Below, piece by piece: positions 1 through 13,444 of a stretch of DNA of 64,000 nucleotides (position 1 is its first letter; the number at the start of each line of letters is the position of its first letter). Below the pieces are notes generated by a model that saw only the letters and a program-made list of their open reading frames with translations, did not search any database and was not told the origin of the DNA. This DNA is from Dolomedes plantarius (taxonomy: Eukaryota > Arthropoda > Arachnida > Araneae > Dolomedidae). A program made the translations under genes and the position numbers. The stretch covers positions 139,361,034-139,425,033 of the forward strand of contig OU015496.1 of NCBI GenBank assembly GCA_907164885.2, in the 5' to 3' direction.

Positions 1-104
1 ATTTTTCTTAACTTTCTCTGAATGCTCCATTTTTACTGTCATATATTTTTTTAAAATTTGTTATTTATCCAGATTTTTTTTGTTTCATTAATTTTCTTTT
101 ACAG

Positions 105-205
105 AGACCAAAAAATAACTACATTCTTGAAGTATGATGAACAGATTCAATCAAATATCTTTTCTCAAATATCATGTTCAAGAAGGATGAAAGTTAATAG
201 GCAGG
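105..205 (+). CDS. PRIMPOL: PRIMPOL exon a (first exon in window)
   Basis: A pyrimidine-rich tract and CAG precede it, and GTAAG follows at 206. It starts with the last base of a split codon and ends with the first base of the next, which fits the two leading bases of the exon at 2547 to make GAT. The peptide (DQKITTFLKYDEQ...) has no motif I can name, so this exon rests on splice sites, open frame and phase. Another exon inside intron 206-2546 cannot be excluded. Confidence 0.6.
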
Positions 206-3200
206 GTAAGTTATTTTATGACAATCATTTCTATAGCTTGTACTAATTTTATTTTTATTCATTCGGTTTTTTTTCCAGCCAAAATTCTTATGCATATAAA
301 GTCGAACCCCGTTATAGTGAACCCGGTATATAACGAAGTCATGGATGTCACGAACGAAAATTTTTGTCCCGCCATTTTCCTATTGTATGTAATTTAATTA
401 GTATTGTGTCAGTTTAATGTAATTGATTTTAGTTGATTTAATTAATTAATGATCATTTTTAATAGATTTTATCATTTTTTTAATACATCATTATTGAATA
501 CACAGTGCAACTAATGAGTTATACATTTTGTGAACTCTAACATTTTTATTAACGGTTCAGATATAGCGAACCACCAGATAAAGTGAACAAACCTTTGGTC
601 CCTTGAAGTTCGTTATAACGGGGTTCAACTGTATATATATATTTTTTCAATGCAGAGGCCTTGTCTTTAGATATTCGCCTGTTATCACTGTGGTATTGCT
701 GGTCTCTTTATTATGGGGGCACCATATAGGTGGACCAGCTTTGTCCCCTATGAACCAGTCCCATAATTTTGAACCGAGTCAAGACTAGAAACACTTGACC
801 CTGTACCTCCAGAGGTAAATTTGAGAACTTGCAGGACATTGCAGCCATGACAGATTTTTCATGCACCAGCCACAGCAGTACACAGTGTACACAGCAGTAG
901 ATTTGTCTATGACTTGCATCGAACCAGGGATGTTCAGATCACTGGCTTGCTGCCTTTGCCAACTGGGCCACTGCGCCCTCTTATACATATTTGATTTTCT
1001 GTTATCAGTAGTTAACTAACTTAGTAGTGTAAACAAATTTTAAATCTGATAAATTATCGCAAAAAAGCATATTTTATTTAAAAATTTCCATTTTTTTAAT
1101 ATCTCTCTTCAAATTCATTTAAGCTAAACTCCAACCACAACATTAAGAACTTTTAACATAATCTATTACCAGGGAAGAAAAAAATATGTGTGAAAATGAA
1201 ATTCATTTTTTACTTCAATTTCACAAATTTGAGGATGAGATCTTTTTTTTTAAATAGGAAATATTTATATGTTGAAAATTTAAAATGCAGAGTGAATTTA
1301 CTATATTTTTAAAATGAGAAATGGAATAAAAAAGTTATATAAAATATATTTCTTTCATTTTATAATTGTATTAAAAGCAGAATTCTGAAGTTATGAAATT
1401 AAATTTGTATTTAAAAGAAATAGTGCTTTGCTTATTTTTTCACCTTTCATTAGTTCAGTATGCTATTCTTTGCTATATTTAAGTTTAATCATTAGTCTAT
1501 AAATAGCCAGGAAAGCCTTTCTTGATGAAATAATTTGTTTAACAGTAATATTTTAAAATTAGATTTCCTGACTGGTTTTGCCCTTCTCTATTCATATATT
1601 TCACCTTATTCCTTATAGAAAGGATAACGATTTTACTACAACTTCAACTTTTATGCATTGCATGTAAAACAAATTTGATTTTTAATTATTATAACATTGA
1701 ATGTCTTTATTATAACAATTATAACTAGTTACTCACTCTTAAAATTTTTATCTTACACTGGAAGAAAAACAAAACAAAAGAAAAAGAACGCTGTTCTGGA
1801 AATCTAACCCAGGATCAGACCTTCACACCATTTAACTGTATTATGACCCTTTCAAATAAACCTTGTAAAGGTTTACAAAGCACAGTATCAAAGATTATGT
1901 CATGGTACAAAAGTGAACAAAGTGTTGCCACTAAATGCAATAAGCGTTCCTTTCTTTTGTTGTCATTAACTTTTTCTCCCTGTTGTTCATATCAGTTAAT
2001 TCACAAAGAAAGAACGGCTGTATATACTAGCTATGCATTGGTTTTGTGGGCCATATGAACAGATTTTTCTTCCAGAAAAGGTCATATTTATCACGATCTA
2101 GTTTCACCACTGCTAAAATATGTCCTAAATAATATGAACTACAGTTTTTTCTATTCAGTTGTTCAGGATTAAGATGCTTTAGTACTGATACTAACTTTCA
2201 CTGAAAAATACCAGAATAACTCATAATACTTCCTTGATATCTAAAGAATTTTGGTTATTTATTGAATTTGAATTTACTAAAATTTTATGAATTATGGAAC
2301 ATCAAATATAGCACAGTGATATCATTAAAGGCCACTTATACTGTATATATTATAATGTACAGAAACAATTTTAAGATCTGTGTAGTATTTATTCATTTGA
2401 AGAGTCATTCATACCGTTGAAACAAATTTGAGTTGTAGAAACCTGATGGTCTGATTTTTAGTATGATAAATTTTGGTTTACCTCTCAGTATCATATTTGG
2501 GGATGCTACACCCATAAGATGCATTTTTTTTCCTACTTGTTTTCAGATGTTTCTGGCTTTACTTCTTCACCCTTCCCAGATGTGGATAAATTTATCTCCA
2601 CAGTAATAAAAGATGACTTTGCCATTGGTTTCATTCGAAAGTGGACTTATTTTTGTAATAAGCAAAAGATAGTTTATGATATAGGAAATTATCGATTTTG
2701 CTCAAATGTTGGACGTCATCATAAAAGTAACAATATTAGGTGAGCACAGATTAATATTATATTTAACTCTAAAATATATTAATATTTTTCCATTTCAATA
2801 GGTTTGACAAAATATGTTTGATATAAAATGATAATGTTTGTTTTCTTTATGCTGTAAATGATTCCCATAAATTCAAACATCTTTTTTTTCAATTGTTTAT
2901 ATTTACAACTACTAAAATCTTAGTTATTAATGGAAACTCTGACATTAATTAGGCCTTAAACAATAATATTCATTTATGATTTCAGATTTATTTTATGCAA
3001 AAAAAATTAATTTGTTATTTGTAGTCACTTTACTTATTCATGACAAAAATTACTAAAATTCTAATATATAGACATTTCTGGAGGTAATATGCGAAAGATA
3101 TATTCAATTTGATAAAAGAGGATAATGAATTTTTAGTCTCATGAGAGCAAACAGTAGTTAGGAGAGTGTTTTTAAATGTTGGTCTTTACTAAGATTAATT

Positions 3201-6200
3201 TCTCATTTATTTTTTATAATTATTTTATGGGAAAGGTGTGCTTACTGAGGATAAACTTCAATTACTTTCTTATGTCTGATATCTGAGTGGTATATCTGAT
3301 GATCTTAATGCTAATAATAAATGATCAATTCATTTCAGGATAGTTGTAGATATGAAAGCTAAATGCTACTACCAGATGTGCCTTGATCCAGATTGTCGCC
3401 AAGAAGGTTACTGTTCTGAAGGTAATTCAGATTATTATATAGAAAATTAATGTTTAAAAATTTTCAGGTATTATGAAGTATCCTAAATGCAAAAATAAAG
3501 GAAAACAGCATTGTCTGCCTAATATTTGTTTCTTCTGTATGGGCTATTGCAATAGTTTGGATCTGTTTGAGTGTTGATTCTACAAAACTTTTCTAAGGAA
3601 TTCTGGAGTCATAAAATCAGGATTTAACTTCTTTATATCTTCTGTAAGTTTGAAGGTTATTTGCATAGATTAGGTTTACTGAAGATACTATATAGATGAC
3701 CAATAAGATTAGGATGAGATATTGAGGATAGGAGACCTTTACATCAAGTTCATAAAACCATTCTTAAAATACCCCTGCTGTTTGGCAGGAGGAAGAATTA
3801 TCATTATACATAAAGTAAGAAGCCTCATATTCGAGAATAGTATTGTGGTGATGGAATGCATCAAATCAACAAATTGTGGTTTCTCAATAAGATATTTCTC
3901 AAACCATCACATTTCAGGAGTTGGTTTGTTGTTATTTTCCATGTTTTTATTAACTCGCTTTCTTGTTTGTTTGTGTGTTTGTCTAGAACAAATCTTGCAA
4001 TCGATTTTTAACTAACTTCCCGACTAGCTAGAGATTTGAAACTTTTAGAATAGCTCAGAACATGATGACAATGCATTTTTTTGATACTTTTAGCCATCTT
4101 TAAGCAGAATTGAATTAACTTTCAGTTATTTTCAATTAATTTTGTTTTCTAGACTGGTGCGGCCATCTATCGGCCGAAACAGGAACGAAAAGTTAAACAC
4201 AAGTTAACTTCCAATTAACTTCATTTTCTTTCAAGTTGATGGGATAATTCATCAAAAAATTTTTAAAAAAGTATGTATTAATGCATAGAATTGTCGAGTT
4301 TATATGATTCAACAGAAAATTTAAAAGCATGGTATATAAAAAGTTCTTTTTATCTTGTAATTATTTTTTAATCTGTGCATGCAGGTGTTATCCCAGCTCT
4401 AAATAAAGATTCTTTATTCAGTCATTCCTCTGATACTGCTGAGAGTGAGACTTGGTAGAACCTACGTGATCTGAAGTTATTCAGCTTCATATTTAATTGT
4501 ACACTGTGTTGTGTTATATTACCCTTGGTATCATAATTGAAACTATTTGGGACTAGGATAATTGCAGGCTTGGTTCATCCCAAATATAATGACTCTCATT
4601 GCTTTCATATCTTTTATCAGTTAATCTCAGCTGCAAAACACTGTTGGTTTTAAACTTTTTTCTTTTGTTAGATCTCTATTGTTAAGTTCTCTGCAGGGTT
4701 GACTAAGAGCTTAACATATAACTAGTTATTTTGGAAATGCTGTGACCCATGATTGTCTCATAATGGTTTGATTCTTATGGAAGTCTCAGGTACTAATACA
4801 CTGAAGTGCCACTGAATTAGGGATAGCACAGCCTAGCGCTGCGCATCATGTATGCGCAAGTGAGGGCTGTTAGTCCTGGACGGTCTAGTACGTTCTGATA
4901 AAGTTAAATTAGCAGAGTAAAGACGCAGCAGAGCATGTAGAGTTGAAGATAATTGTGAAGCAATGATGACAAGTTCGTTTAAAAATAAATAAATTTATTA
5001 AAAAGCATATCTGGTAAAAGATTAACAAAAATACATTATTCAGCACAAAGCCTTACATGCTTAAAAATAAATTAGATGCAAAATTCATTTACTACTTGTA
5101 AATCATATAAAGGTTTCATATTCCTATTAATTTATTATGCTATGTTGCCTAACTACAAGCGATACTACTATCACCCTAAATAAAACTAAACAGATGAGAA
5201 AGAGACGAGCTACATCGCTATCGGCGCGGCTGCACGCACGGCAAAAGCCAGACTACCCGCGCTCTACTGAGCTCAACCGCTCAACCGAAGAACCGCACTA
5301 CCGCCAGAGCTTCGCTCCGATCCGTACCTCTTATACATCTCTCGGCGAAGGTCTGCATTCTTCTTCTAACAGGTGCTTGTTGATTGGTTTTCACAACAAA
5401 CGTCACGGCTGCGTATTTGCATATGCCGAAGACGCCGCCTTCCGGCAAAAAATGCGTGAAACTTGAACTACGGAAGAAAAATTACGTCATAGTCTCGCGT
5501 CCGCGAAGCTGATGCAAAAAAAAATTTTCGGTTGAGTGACGAAGGCGTCTATTATACTAACAATGCCCCCCACTTTGTCACTCATAATCATATTAAACTC
5601 ATAAAATGACTATATATTACCTTTAAACTCTAAAGCGTCATTAACAGTATGCCAATTTCAGTCGTTAACAGTATAACAAATTCAAGAAAAACAACTTCAG
5701 CAACTATGCTTTCAATTCAATCATGAAATCGTAATTTAAATACAATCAATAACAAAAATTTGTTTTACATAATGAAGTACTACTTTAACATTCTTGTAAT
5801 ATTCTTGACATACAAAATTATTCAATTTAAAATTATAGTTACTAATACATTCAAAATTTTCCACTTTAGTGAAAACTAGAAGGATATATACATATATAAA
5901 AGTTATACATTAATACAAAAAATTTAAAACAGACTTCGTAAGTCTAAACACTTCTCAAAAACTTTTTCAAAAAAAAGGTTCTCATAAACAATCATTTATA
6001 TATATATATAAAATACTCATTCAAAGGAGGATGGTCAAGAAAACTTTAAACTTTGTCGTTAAAAATCTGCTCTTTAAACCTATTTAAATCATATTTCGTT
6101 AAAGGTTTAGTGAAGACATCCGCAAGATTTTCTTTGCTCCTAATATGTTTGACTTCAAAGATATTTTGATAGATTAAATCGCGAATGAAAAAAAGTTTAA

Positions 6201-9200
6201 CATCAATATGTTTTGTACGGTAATTTTCAATGGGGGATTTCACAAAATCTATAGCTGCCATGTTATCCACTAGCAAACTAGATTTAACTTTATAATTTAC
6301 AAAAACTTTCTTGTTAAAACATTCATTTAAAATACGGTCGAACCATAATAGTTCTCTCGCAGCTTCTGTCATGGCTACGAATTCGCTTTCCATAGTAGAA
6401 AGGCTTACACATTTTTCTTTAAAAGTACGCCATGCTATAGGTGCTTTATCTATTAAAAGTAATTGTCCTCCCATTGAAGTCCTATCATCGCGATTGGCGG
6501 CAAAATCAGCATCAGAAAAGGTTATTAAATTGATTTTCTTACATGATAGGCAAAGTTTATGGTTTCGAGTATAGCAAACATAACCTAGTAGTTTTAAAAG
6601 GCCGTCCCAGTGCACAATTCCGGGATTGTTTTGGAATTGGCTAAATATGTTCACAGCATATGAAATATCTGGACGGGTACGGTTAGCTATAAACGAAAGA
6701 CATCCTAAAACACTTCTGTATGGGTATTGTAACATCTCATTAATTTCTGAACTAGATTGAGGACATTGAGCTTTGGAGTACACCATGCCTTTACTTATGG
6801 GAAGTGAGGATATCGGAAACTTGAAACTTTTAAACCTATTACAAATCTCATCAATGTAAAACGATTGATGAATTAAAAGACTATTTTCCCCTTCCTCGAA
6901 CTCCACTCCTAAAAGCTTTTTTGTTTTACCCAAAAGTTTCAAATCAAAGCGTTTACTAAGCAGATTTACAGCTTTATCTACATGCCTTTTACTCAAACCA
7001 AAAATAACTATATCATCGACATAAATCAATAAAACAACACTATTCTTAAGGACATATACACAATTACACCATTCCAGCTTTTCAAAACCTAAATCAAGCA
7101 AAACTTTATTTAATTCAAAAAACCAAACACGGCCACTTTGATGTAGACCGTACAAAGCTCTTTCTAATTTGCAAACAAAACTTTCTTTTCCACTCACCAC
7201 AAAACCTGGAGGTTGGGTCATGTAAACTCTATCTTTCAGAGGGGCATAAAGGTATGCACATTTTATATCACACTGCCAATGGGTCCATCCTTGATATGAA
7301 ACTAAAATAGCGTAGAAAAAACGAATTACGCCGAAATTCACCACCGGGCTAAAAGTTTCATCATACGATTCTCCTTTTATTTGCTTGTAGCCCTGGGCGA
7401 CCAATCGAGCCTTATATCTAGCTATTTTTCCGGACTCATTTCTCTTAACAGTGAATACCCACCTGCAACCAAGTGGCTGTACTCCCTCTGGTAGTTTAGT
7501 TAAATTCCAAACCTTTCTATCCTGCATTGTTTGGATTTCTTCGTTCATCGCTTTCCCCCATAATACGCTTTGCGGCGATTTCAGAGCTTGTTTATATGTG
7601 TTTGGGATTTGTATATCTAGTCATGCATTGGAATGGCTGGTACTTATCTTTGGGTTGGTGTCTGTATCACAAGAGTTTAAATCTGAACACGAGCTTCCCT
7701 TTTGACCTCTTACAACCCCTTCAAAAATATTTTTCCCTGTAAAATCAAATATGTGACTTTCAAATAAAATGCCGTTTTCACTACAATATTTCTTGACATC
7801 ATTTTCCGACCTTAAACGCTCAGAACTTCCCAGTTCGTAATTATATATATCATTTCGTGAACCTTTAGCTCTTCGTGAAACTTCACGAAACCATGTGGCT
7901 TCCCTCAAAGGTTTTTCGGCGTTTTCATACGAATCGCTTTCAGTTTCTGAAGAAGATTCTGAAATTCTAGGTAGAGGTTTAGTTTTCACTAGATTCTCAG
8001 GTTCACCTTCATCTTCAGATGACGATTCTCCGGTCTGATATGCAGGTTCATAATAATACTGGGGTTCGGAATTTGAGTCAAAATATTCATCATCTGTTTC
8101 CTGGTCAGATTGATATGGGTCTCCTGACTTGGGCTCCAGTACTGCTCCACTGCGTGTTTTACGCCCTATAATGTCCTCATTGAATGATACATTTATGGTT
8201 TCAATGATTTTGTCAGAATCGGGCAACCAAATCCTATACCCTTTAGTTTTAAAAGCATATCCCACTAGATAACCCTTTTTAGCTTTCGGGTCTAATTTTG
8301 ATCTATGGGCTTTAGGAATACCAATGTAGGATACAGTACCAAACGGCTTAAGGTGTCTCACAGACGGTTGAGATCCACCGTACAATTCGAATGGCGTTCT
8401 TTTTTGATTTTTGTGACATAGCCGGTTGCAAGTATAGGTAAAATATAAAACTGCTTCCGGCCAAAAACTTCTACTAAAATTACTTTCATCTAAGATTGAC
8501 CTAGCTCCATTTGTAACAGTCTGATTAAAACGCTCTACGGGGCTATTTTGCTCCGGCGTATAAACATTTGTAAACTCATGCCTTATCCCGTGATCTGAAA
8601 AAAACTTTTTGAATTCCCGATTCACGAACTCCGCACCATTATCTGTGCGTAGAGCCTTAACTTTACGGCCTAAAAATCTTTCTGCGCGTACTAAATGGTT
8701 TCTAAAAGTTTTAAAAGCTTCAGATTTGTGACGCATGGGATAAACTGATGCCTTCTTGGACCAATCGTCCAATATTGCTAAGTAATACTTCTCCCCATTT
8801 CGACCGGGTGTTTGTGTAGGTCCCCAGACGTCAGCATAAAGCAAATCCAGTGGGTGTTTTGAATTTGTACCCTTCAAGGATTTAAAAGACACTCTTTTGT
8901 GTTTATTTAATCTACAAGTCTCGCAATGAAAGTTATTTTCTTTTACTTTAGGTAAACCTTTCACACAATTGTTATTATATGTGTTGACTATAAACTTAGG
9001 ACAGACATGCCCAAAACGTTTATGCCACACTTCCATTTCGTTTTTGTTTACTGCCGAGGACTCAAATCTCACGTGATTATTTACCTTTCTGGGAATTTTT
9101 GGATGTAAATAGTAAATACCGTTCTTTAAAAATGCTCTAAACATAGTTTGCCCGTTCTGAGTAACTTTAATCCTGCCATGACCTCCTTTAAATGTTACAC

Positions 9201-12200
9201 CTTTTGTATCTAACCGAGAACCAGAAATTAAATTTCGCCTTAGTTTTGGCGAATACATTACATCCCCAAAACCTAAAACCTGGGGGCCGAACTTAAGTTT
9301 TACAGTCCCTTTTCCCATAATCGGGAAAATTACTCCGTCAATGGCTACAGCCATATTTTCATCTGTGGTGGGTGTAAATTCGGTGAACAGTTCCTTATCT
9401 TTACAGAAATGATGAGAGGCGGCGGTGTCAAACACCCAAGCCCCCTCATCATAGTCAGTATTACTATAATTGGCTTCAGTAACGAAAAAAAGTGACTTAT
9501 CTGGGTCTGGCTTTCTGCTTCTGGCTCCGGTAGAATTGCTGTTCCGGGTTCTGGAATGACGAGCTCCTTCTTGGATACATCTTTCTCTAGGGGAACATTC
9601 TCTAGAACTAGAGGTACTAGAAACTGTTGAACAGGAGTTACCACGATGTGTCGAAGACTTTTGCTGATGTTTTTCCGCTCGAGAAGTTCTGGAACTGGCG
9701 GCGTCTGAACGACACTGGTTTTTGGTGTGTCCTGGTTGCTGGCATCTATAGCAAATTATCTTCCTGTATCTTCTACGTCTTTGGACATTTTGTACTTCAG
9801 CATCGTACTCGTTCTGTCTGTCAGACTCGCGAAGCTTTAAGCGAGTTTCCTCGGCTACTAACTCTGTTAAAATCTCTTTAAAGATAAACTTGTTATCTGG
9901 CCAACGTAAGATTGCCTGCACAAGGCTGTCGAATTGGGAAGGTAAAAACCGTAATAGCTGAAAACTTAAATATATTTCGTTAATCGGTTGATTAATTGCT
10001 TTCAATTGATCAGCGAGCCTCATTAAGCGGGAAGCAAACATATCCACCTCTTCATTTTCTCGTATACGACATGCAATGATTTCCGAAAAAAGCTGCATAT
10101 GTCGACTTCTATTGTCGGGATGAAAGTGTGTTCTCAAAGTTTCCCAGGCCTCCTTTGGGTCGTCAATACTCTCTAAAATACGGCGATATTGAGGTTCGAC
10201 GTTTAAATATATAATGGCAAGTGCGGCTCTGGACCGCGATTCAAAATCTTTACGCTCTTTTGCAGTAACTTCAGGCTTACTTGGGTCATCTTCTACTTTA
10301 GTTTCAGTGCCGGTGACTATACCCCACGCGTTTTTCTCTAGTAACAGGTATTTAACGTCTGCACTCCAGTTCCCATAATTAGATGAATTTAGCTTTTGTA
10401 TACTGACTTGGGCCAACGCCATCCTAACTTATCCTGGTATAGCAAATTTAAAAAAAGTTATCCTTTTATACTTGTCATCGTATGGCCCCCCATCTCAAAT
10501 ATTCCTAAAACTATTGAAGGGTCATACTACACTCATGCTCTGCGATATCAAATGCGCTATATCTTAAAACTCTGAGCTGGTTAATACATGGGCTCTGGGC
10601 CCATAACCCTGTTAGTCCTGGACGGTCTAGTACGTTCTGATAAAGTTAAATTAGCAGAGTAAAGACGCAGCAGAGCATGTAGAGTTGAAGATAATTGTGA
10701 AGCAATGATGACAAGTTCGTTTAAAAATAAATAAATTTATTAAAAAGCATATCTGGTAAAAGATTAACAAAAATACATTATTCAGCACAAAGCCTTACAT
10801 GCTTAAAAATAAATTAGATGCAAAATTCATTTACTACTTGTAAATCATATAAAGGTTTCATATTCCTATTAATTTATTATGCTATGTTGCCTAACTACAA
10901 GCGATACTACTATCACCCTAAATAAAACTAAACAGATGAGAAAGAGACGAGCTACATCGCTATCGGCGCGGCTGCACGCACGGCAAAAGCCAGACTACCC
11001 GCGCTCTACTGAGCTCAACCGCTCAACCGAAGAACCGCACTACCGCCAGAGCTTCGCTCCGATCCGTACCTCTTATACATCTCTCGGCGAAGGTCTGCAT
11101 TCTTCTTCTAACAGGTGCTTGTTGATTGGTTTTCACAACAAACGTCACGGCTGCGTATTTGCATATGCCGAAGACGCCGCCTTCCGGCAAAAAATGCGTG
11201 AAACTTGAACTACGGAAGAAAAATTACGTCATAGTCTCGCGTCCGCGAAGCTGATGCAAAAAAAAAATTTCGGTTGAGTGACGAAGGCGTCTATTATACT
11301 AACAAGGGCGCTGTGGTAACTGCATATATAGCGCGTACTGTGGTTGTTCTGAATTAGTTGTTGGAATTGCCAGTGTAGGTAAACTGCCTGATTTAGACGC
11401 CTTCGATAGCGGACAAATCGTAGGTGCGCGACGCATCTTCCATTCAATTTCCGAAATTGTCAGACAGCTAGGATTTTCAAGGTCGACAGTGTCAAGAGTA
11501 TACCAAGAATACATGGATGGAAGAAAAAAAAACTAGCGATCGGGCAAACTGCAAAGGACAATTAGCCTTGACAGTGCGTGGTGAGAGACGGCTCAGGCGT
11601 ATTGTACGTAGCCAGCGAAGCCAAACATTAGCTCAAATTACCACCCAGTTTAATGACGGTGGCAGTCATACAGTCAGTAAATGGATTGTGCAACGCTCGC
11701 TTCACCGTATGGGTTTCGGGAGCCGTCGACCTACGAGAGTACCATTTACCATTGCTCTATACTCGCCATCGAGCTGCACGTCTTGCCTGGGCAAGAGAGC
11801 ACAGAGACTAGAGTGAAGAGGACTGGAAACGAGTAGCATGGAGTGATGAGTCTCGATTCCGACTACTTAACGCCGACGGGAGGTTGAGAATATGGCATCA
11901 GGCTCATGAAGCTATGGATCCTGCATGCCTGGCTGGAACTATACAAGGGCATGGTGGATCAATCATGGTCTGGGGTGTTTTTTCGTGGCACAGTTTGGGA
12001 TCTTTGGTGCATGTACCAACCTCCCTCAATGCAATTCGGTACGTAGAGTTGCTGGGTGATCACCTCCATCCGTTTATGCTGTTCTGTTATCCACACGGTA
12101 ATGGAGTTTTCCAGCAAGACAACTTTACCTCTCACAAGTCCCGGTTGGCTACTGGCTGGTTGGATGAGCATTCCTCTGACTTCTCTGTCATAAATTGGCC

Positions 12201-13406
12201 ACCTAGAAACCCAGACTTAAATCCTATTGAGCATCTTTGGGATGTTTTGGAACAAGGCGTGAAAGGCCATCACACAGCACCAAAGAACCTTACTGAATTA
12301 TGGACAGCTTTAGCCAATATTTGGCAAGCCATTCCCGTGGAAAGTTTCCAGAAACTTGTTGAATCTATGCCTCGTCGTGTGGCAGCCGTTATCAAGGCCA
12401 GAGGAGGCCCAACTCGTTACTAGGTAGGTATCCCTAATTCAGTGGCACTTCAGTGTATATGCCATAGTGCTTGCATTCAAGGAGTTGATTTGAATCACAT
12501 TATGTCAACTTCACTGTCTTATATCTTCCTTATGACCATGGACATTATTTTTTCAGGATAATCAATTCTACCCTTCATGAAGGTGTGGAAATAATCTTAC
12601 TCATTAGTTATCTTGTCATAGACTTAAGAAATTCCATGTCAATCACTATGATACTGGTTTCTGATGCTACAGTTTCTAGTTCTCTTCTAGATTATGGCTG
12701 AATTGATAAGTTCTCTGCAGGGTATTCATTGGGGTGCTGACCTCTTGAACCCGAGTCTGTGGCACTGAGTCCTGAAGTGGCATAAGTGGTTATAGTTGTT
12801 TGAAATAAGCTTCAAACTGTAGGTCTTGGTCTGTTTGTTTAGCCCTTGTGTAGAAAAAGATGAGAGTGTGGCGCTAAAAAAACCAAAAACCTGGTTCTGA
12901 CCTTGATATTCTGTTCCTCATTACTCTTTTAACAGTACATTTCCTTTGCTCTATAATTAAATGGCATTTATTTTTAAATAATTTTGCCAGATTCAGTTTA
13001 TAATTTTTTCACAAAAATTGTATAAAATTAAAGTATGGATATCTATGACATTTTTGTGTATTTTAAGATAAAAAGGAAATAAAAATATTTGAAATTTTCA
13101 TGACAGATTCTGGTTCATCGAAAACTGTCCTCTAATGTATGACTTTCTTCTAATCTTCCTCTGAAAAAAATAATATATCTATATATATATATATATATAT
13201 ATATGTGTATGTATACTGTCAATTCAGGTTAATCGGACCACATCGGGACACGATCATTTTGGTCTTAATAACCGGCTGGTCCGATTAAATGAACATGCCC
13301 TATCTTACAAGACGGGATTAGGTCCGAAGCAGCTGGTCTGATTAACCAGTAGTCTGATTAATTGGAATTGCTGTGTATATACATATATATATATATATTT
13401 TAGTTT

Positions 13407-13444
<38 letters not shown>

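Larger units (their letters stand above)
4868..11304 (-). mobile_element. Ty1/copia LTR retrotransposon, young, one stop in gag-pol
   Basis: A complete 6,437-bp element with two 695-bp LTRs (4868-5562 and 10610-11304) bounded by TGTTAG...CTAACA. A 5-bp target duplication AGGGC lies at 4863-4867 and 11305-11309. Transcription is leftward. A primer-binding site adjoins the 5' LTR, a polypurine tract adjoins the 3' LTR, and one frame (10422 to 6046) encodes Gag, protease, integrase, RT and RNase H in copia order. LTR near-identity implies recent insertion. Confidence 0.96.
4799..12455 (+). mobile_element. Tc1-like element split by a copia insertion
   Basis: Perfect 27-bp terminal inverted repeats at 4799-4825 and 12429-12455 (CACTGAAGTGCCACTGAATT...), flanked by TA at 4797-4798 and 12456-12457. 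Removing the copia element (4868-11304) and one copy of its 5-bp target duplication leaves about 1.2 kb, normal for Tc1. A degraded transposase reads on the + strand at 11376-12423. The Tc1 therefore inserted into the PRIMPOL intron first and the copia landed in it later. Confidence 0.93.

Noticed and set aside
5137..5466. 109-codon + frame repeated at 10879-11208
   Set aside because: It is antisense LTR sequence, identical because the LTRs are identical; no family resemblance.
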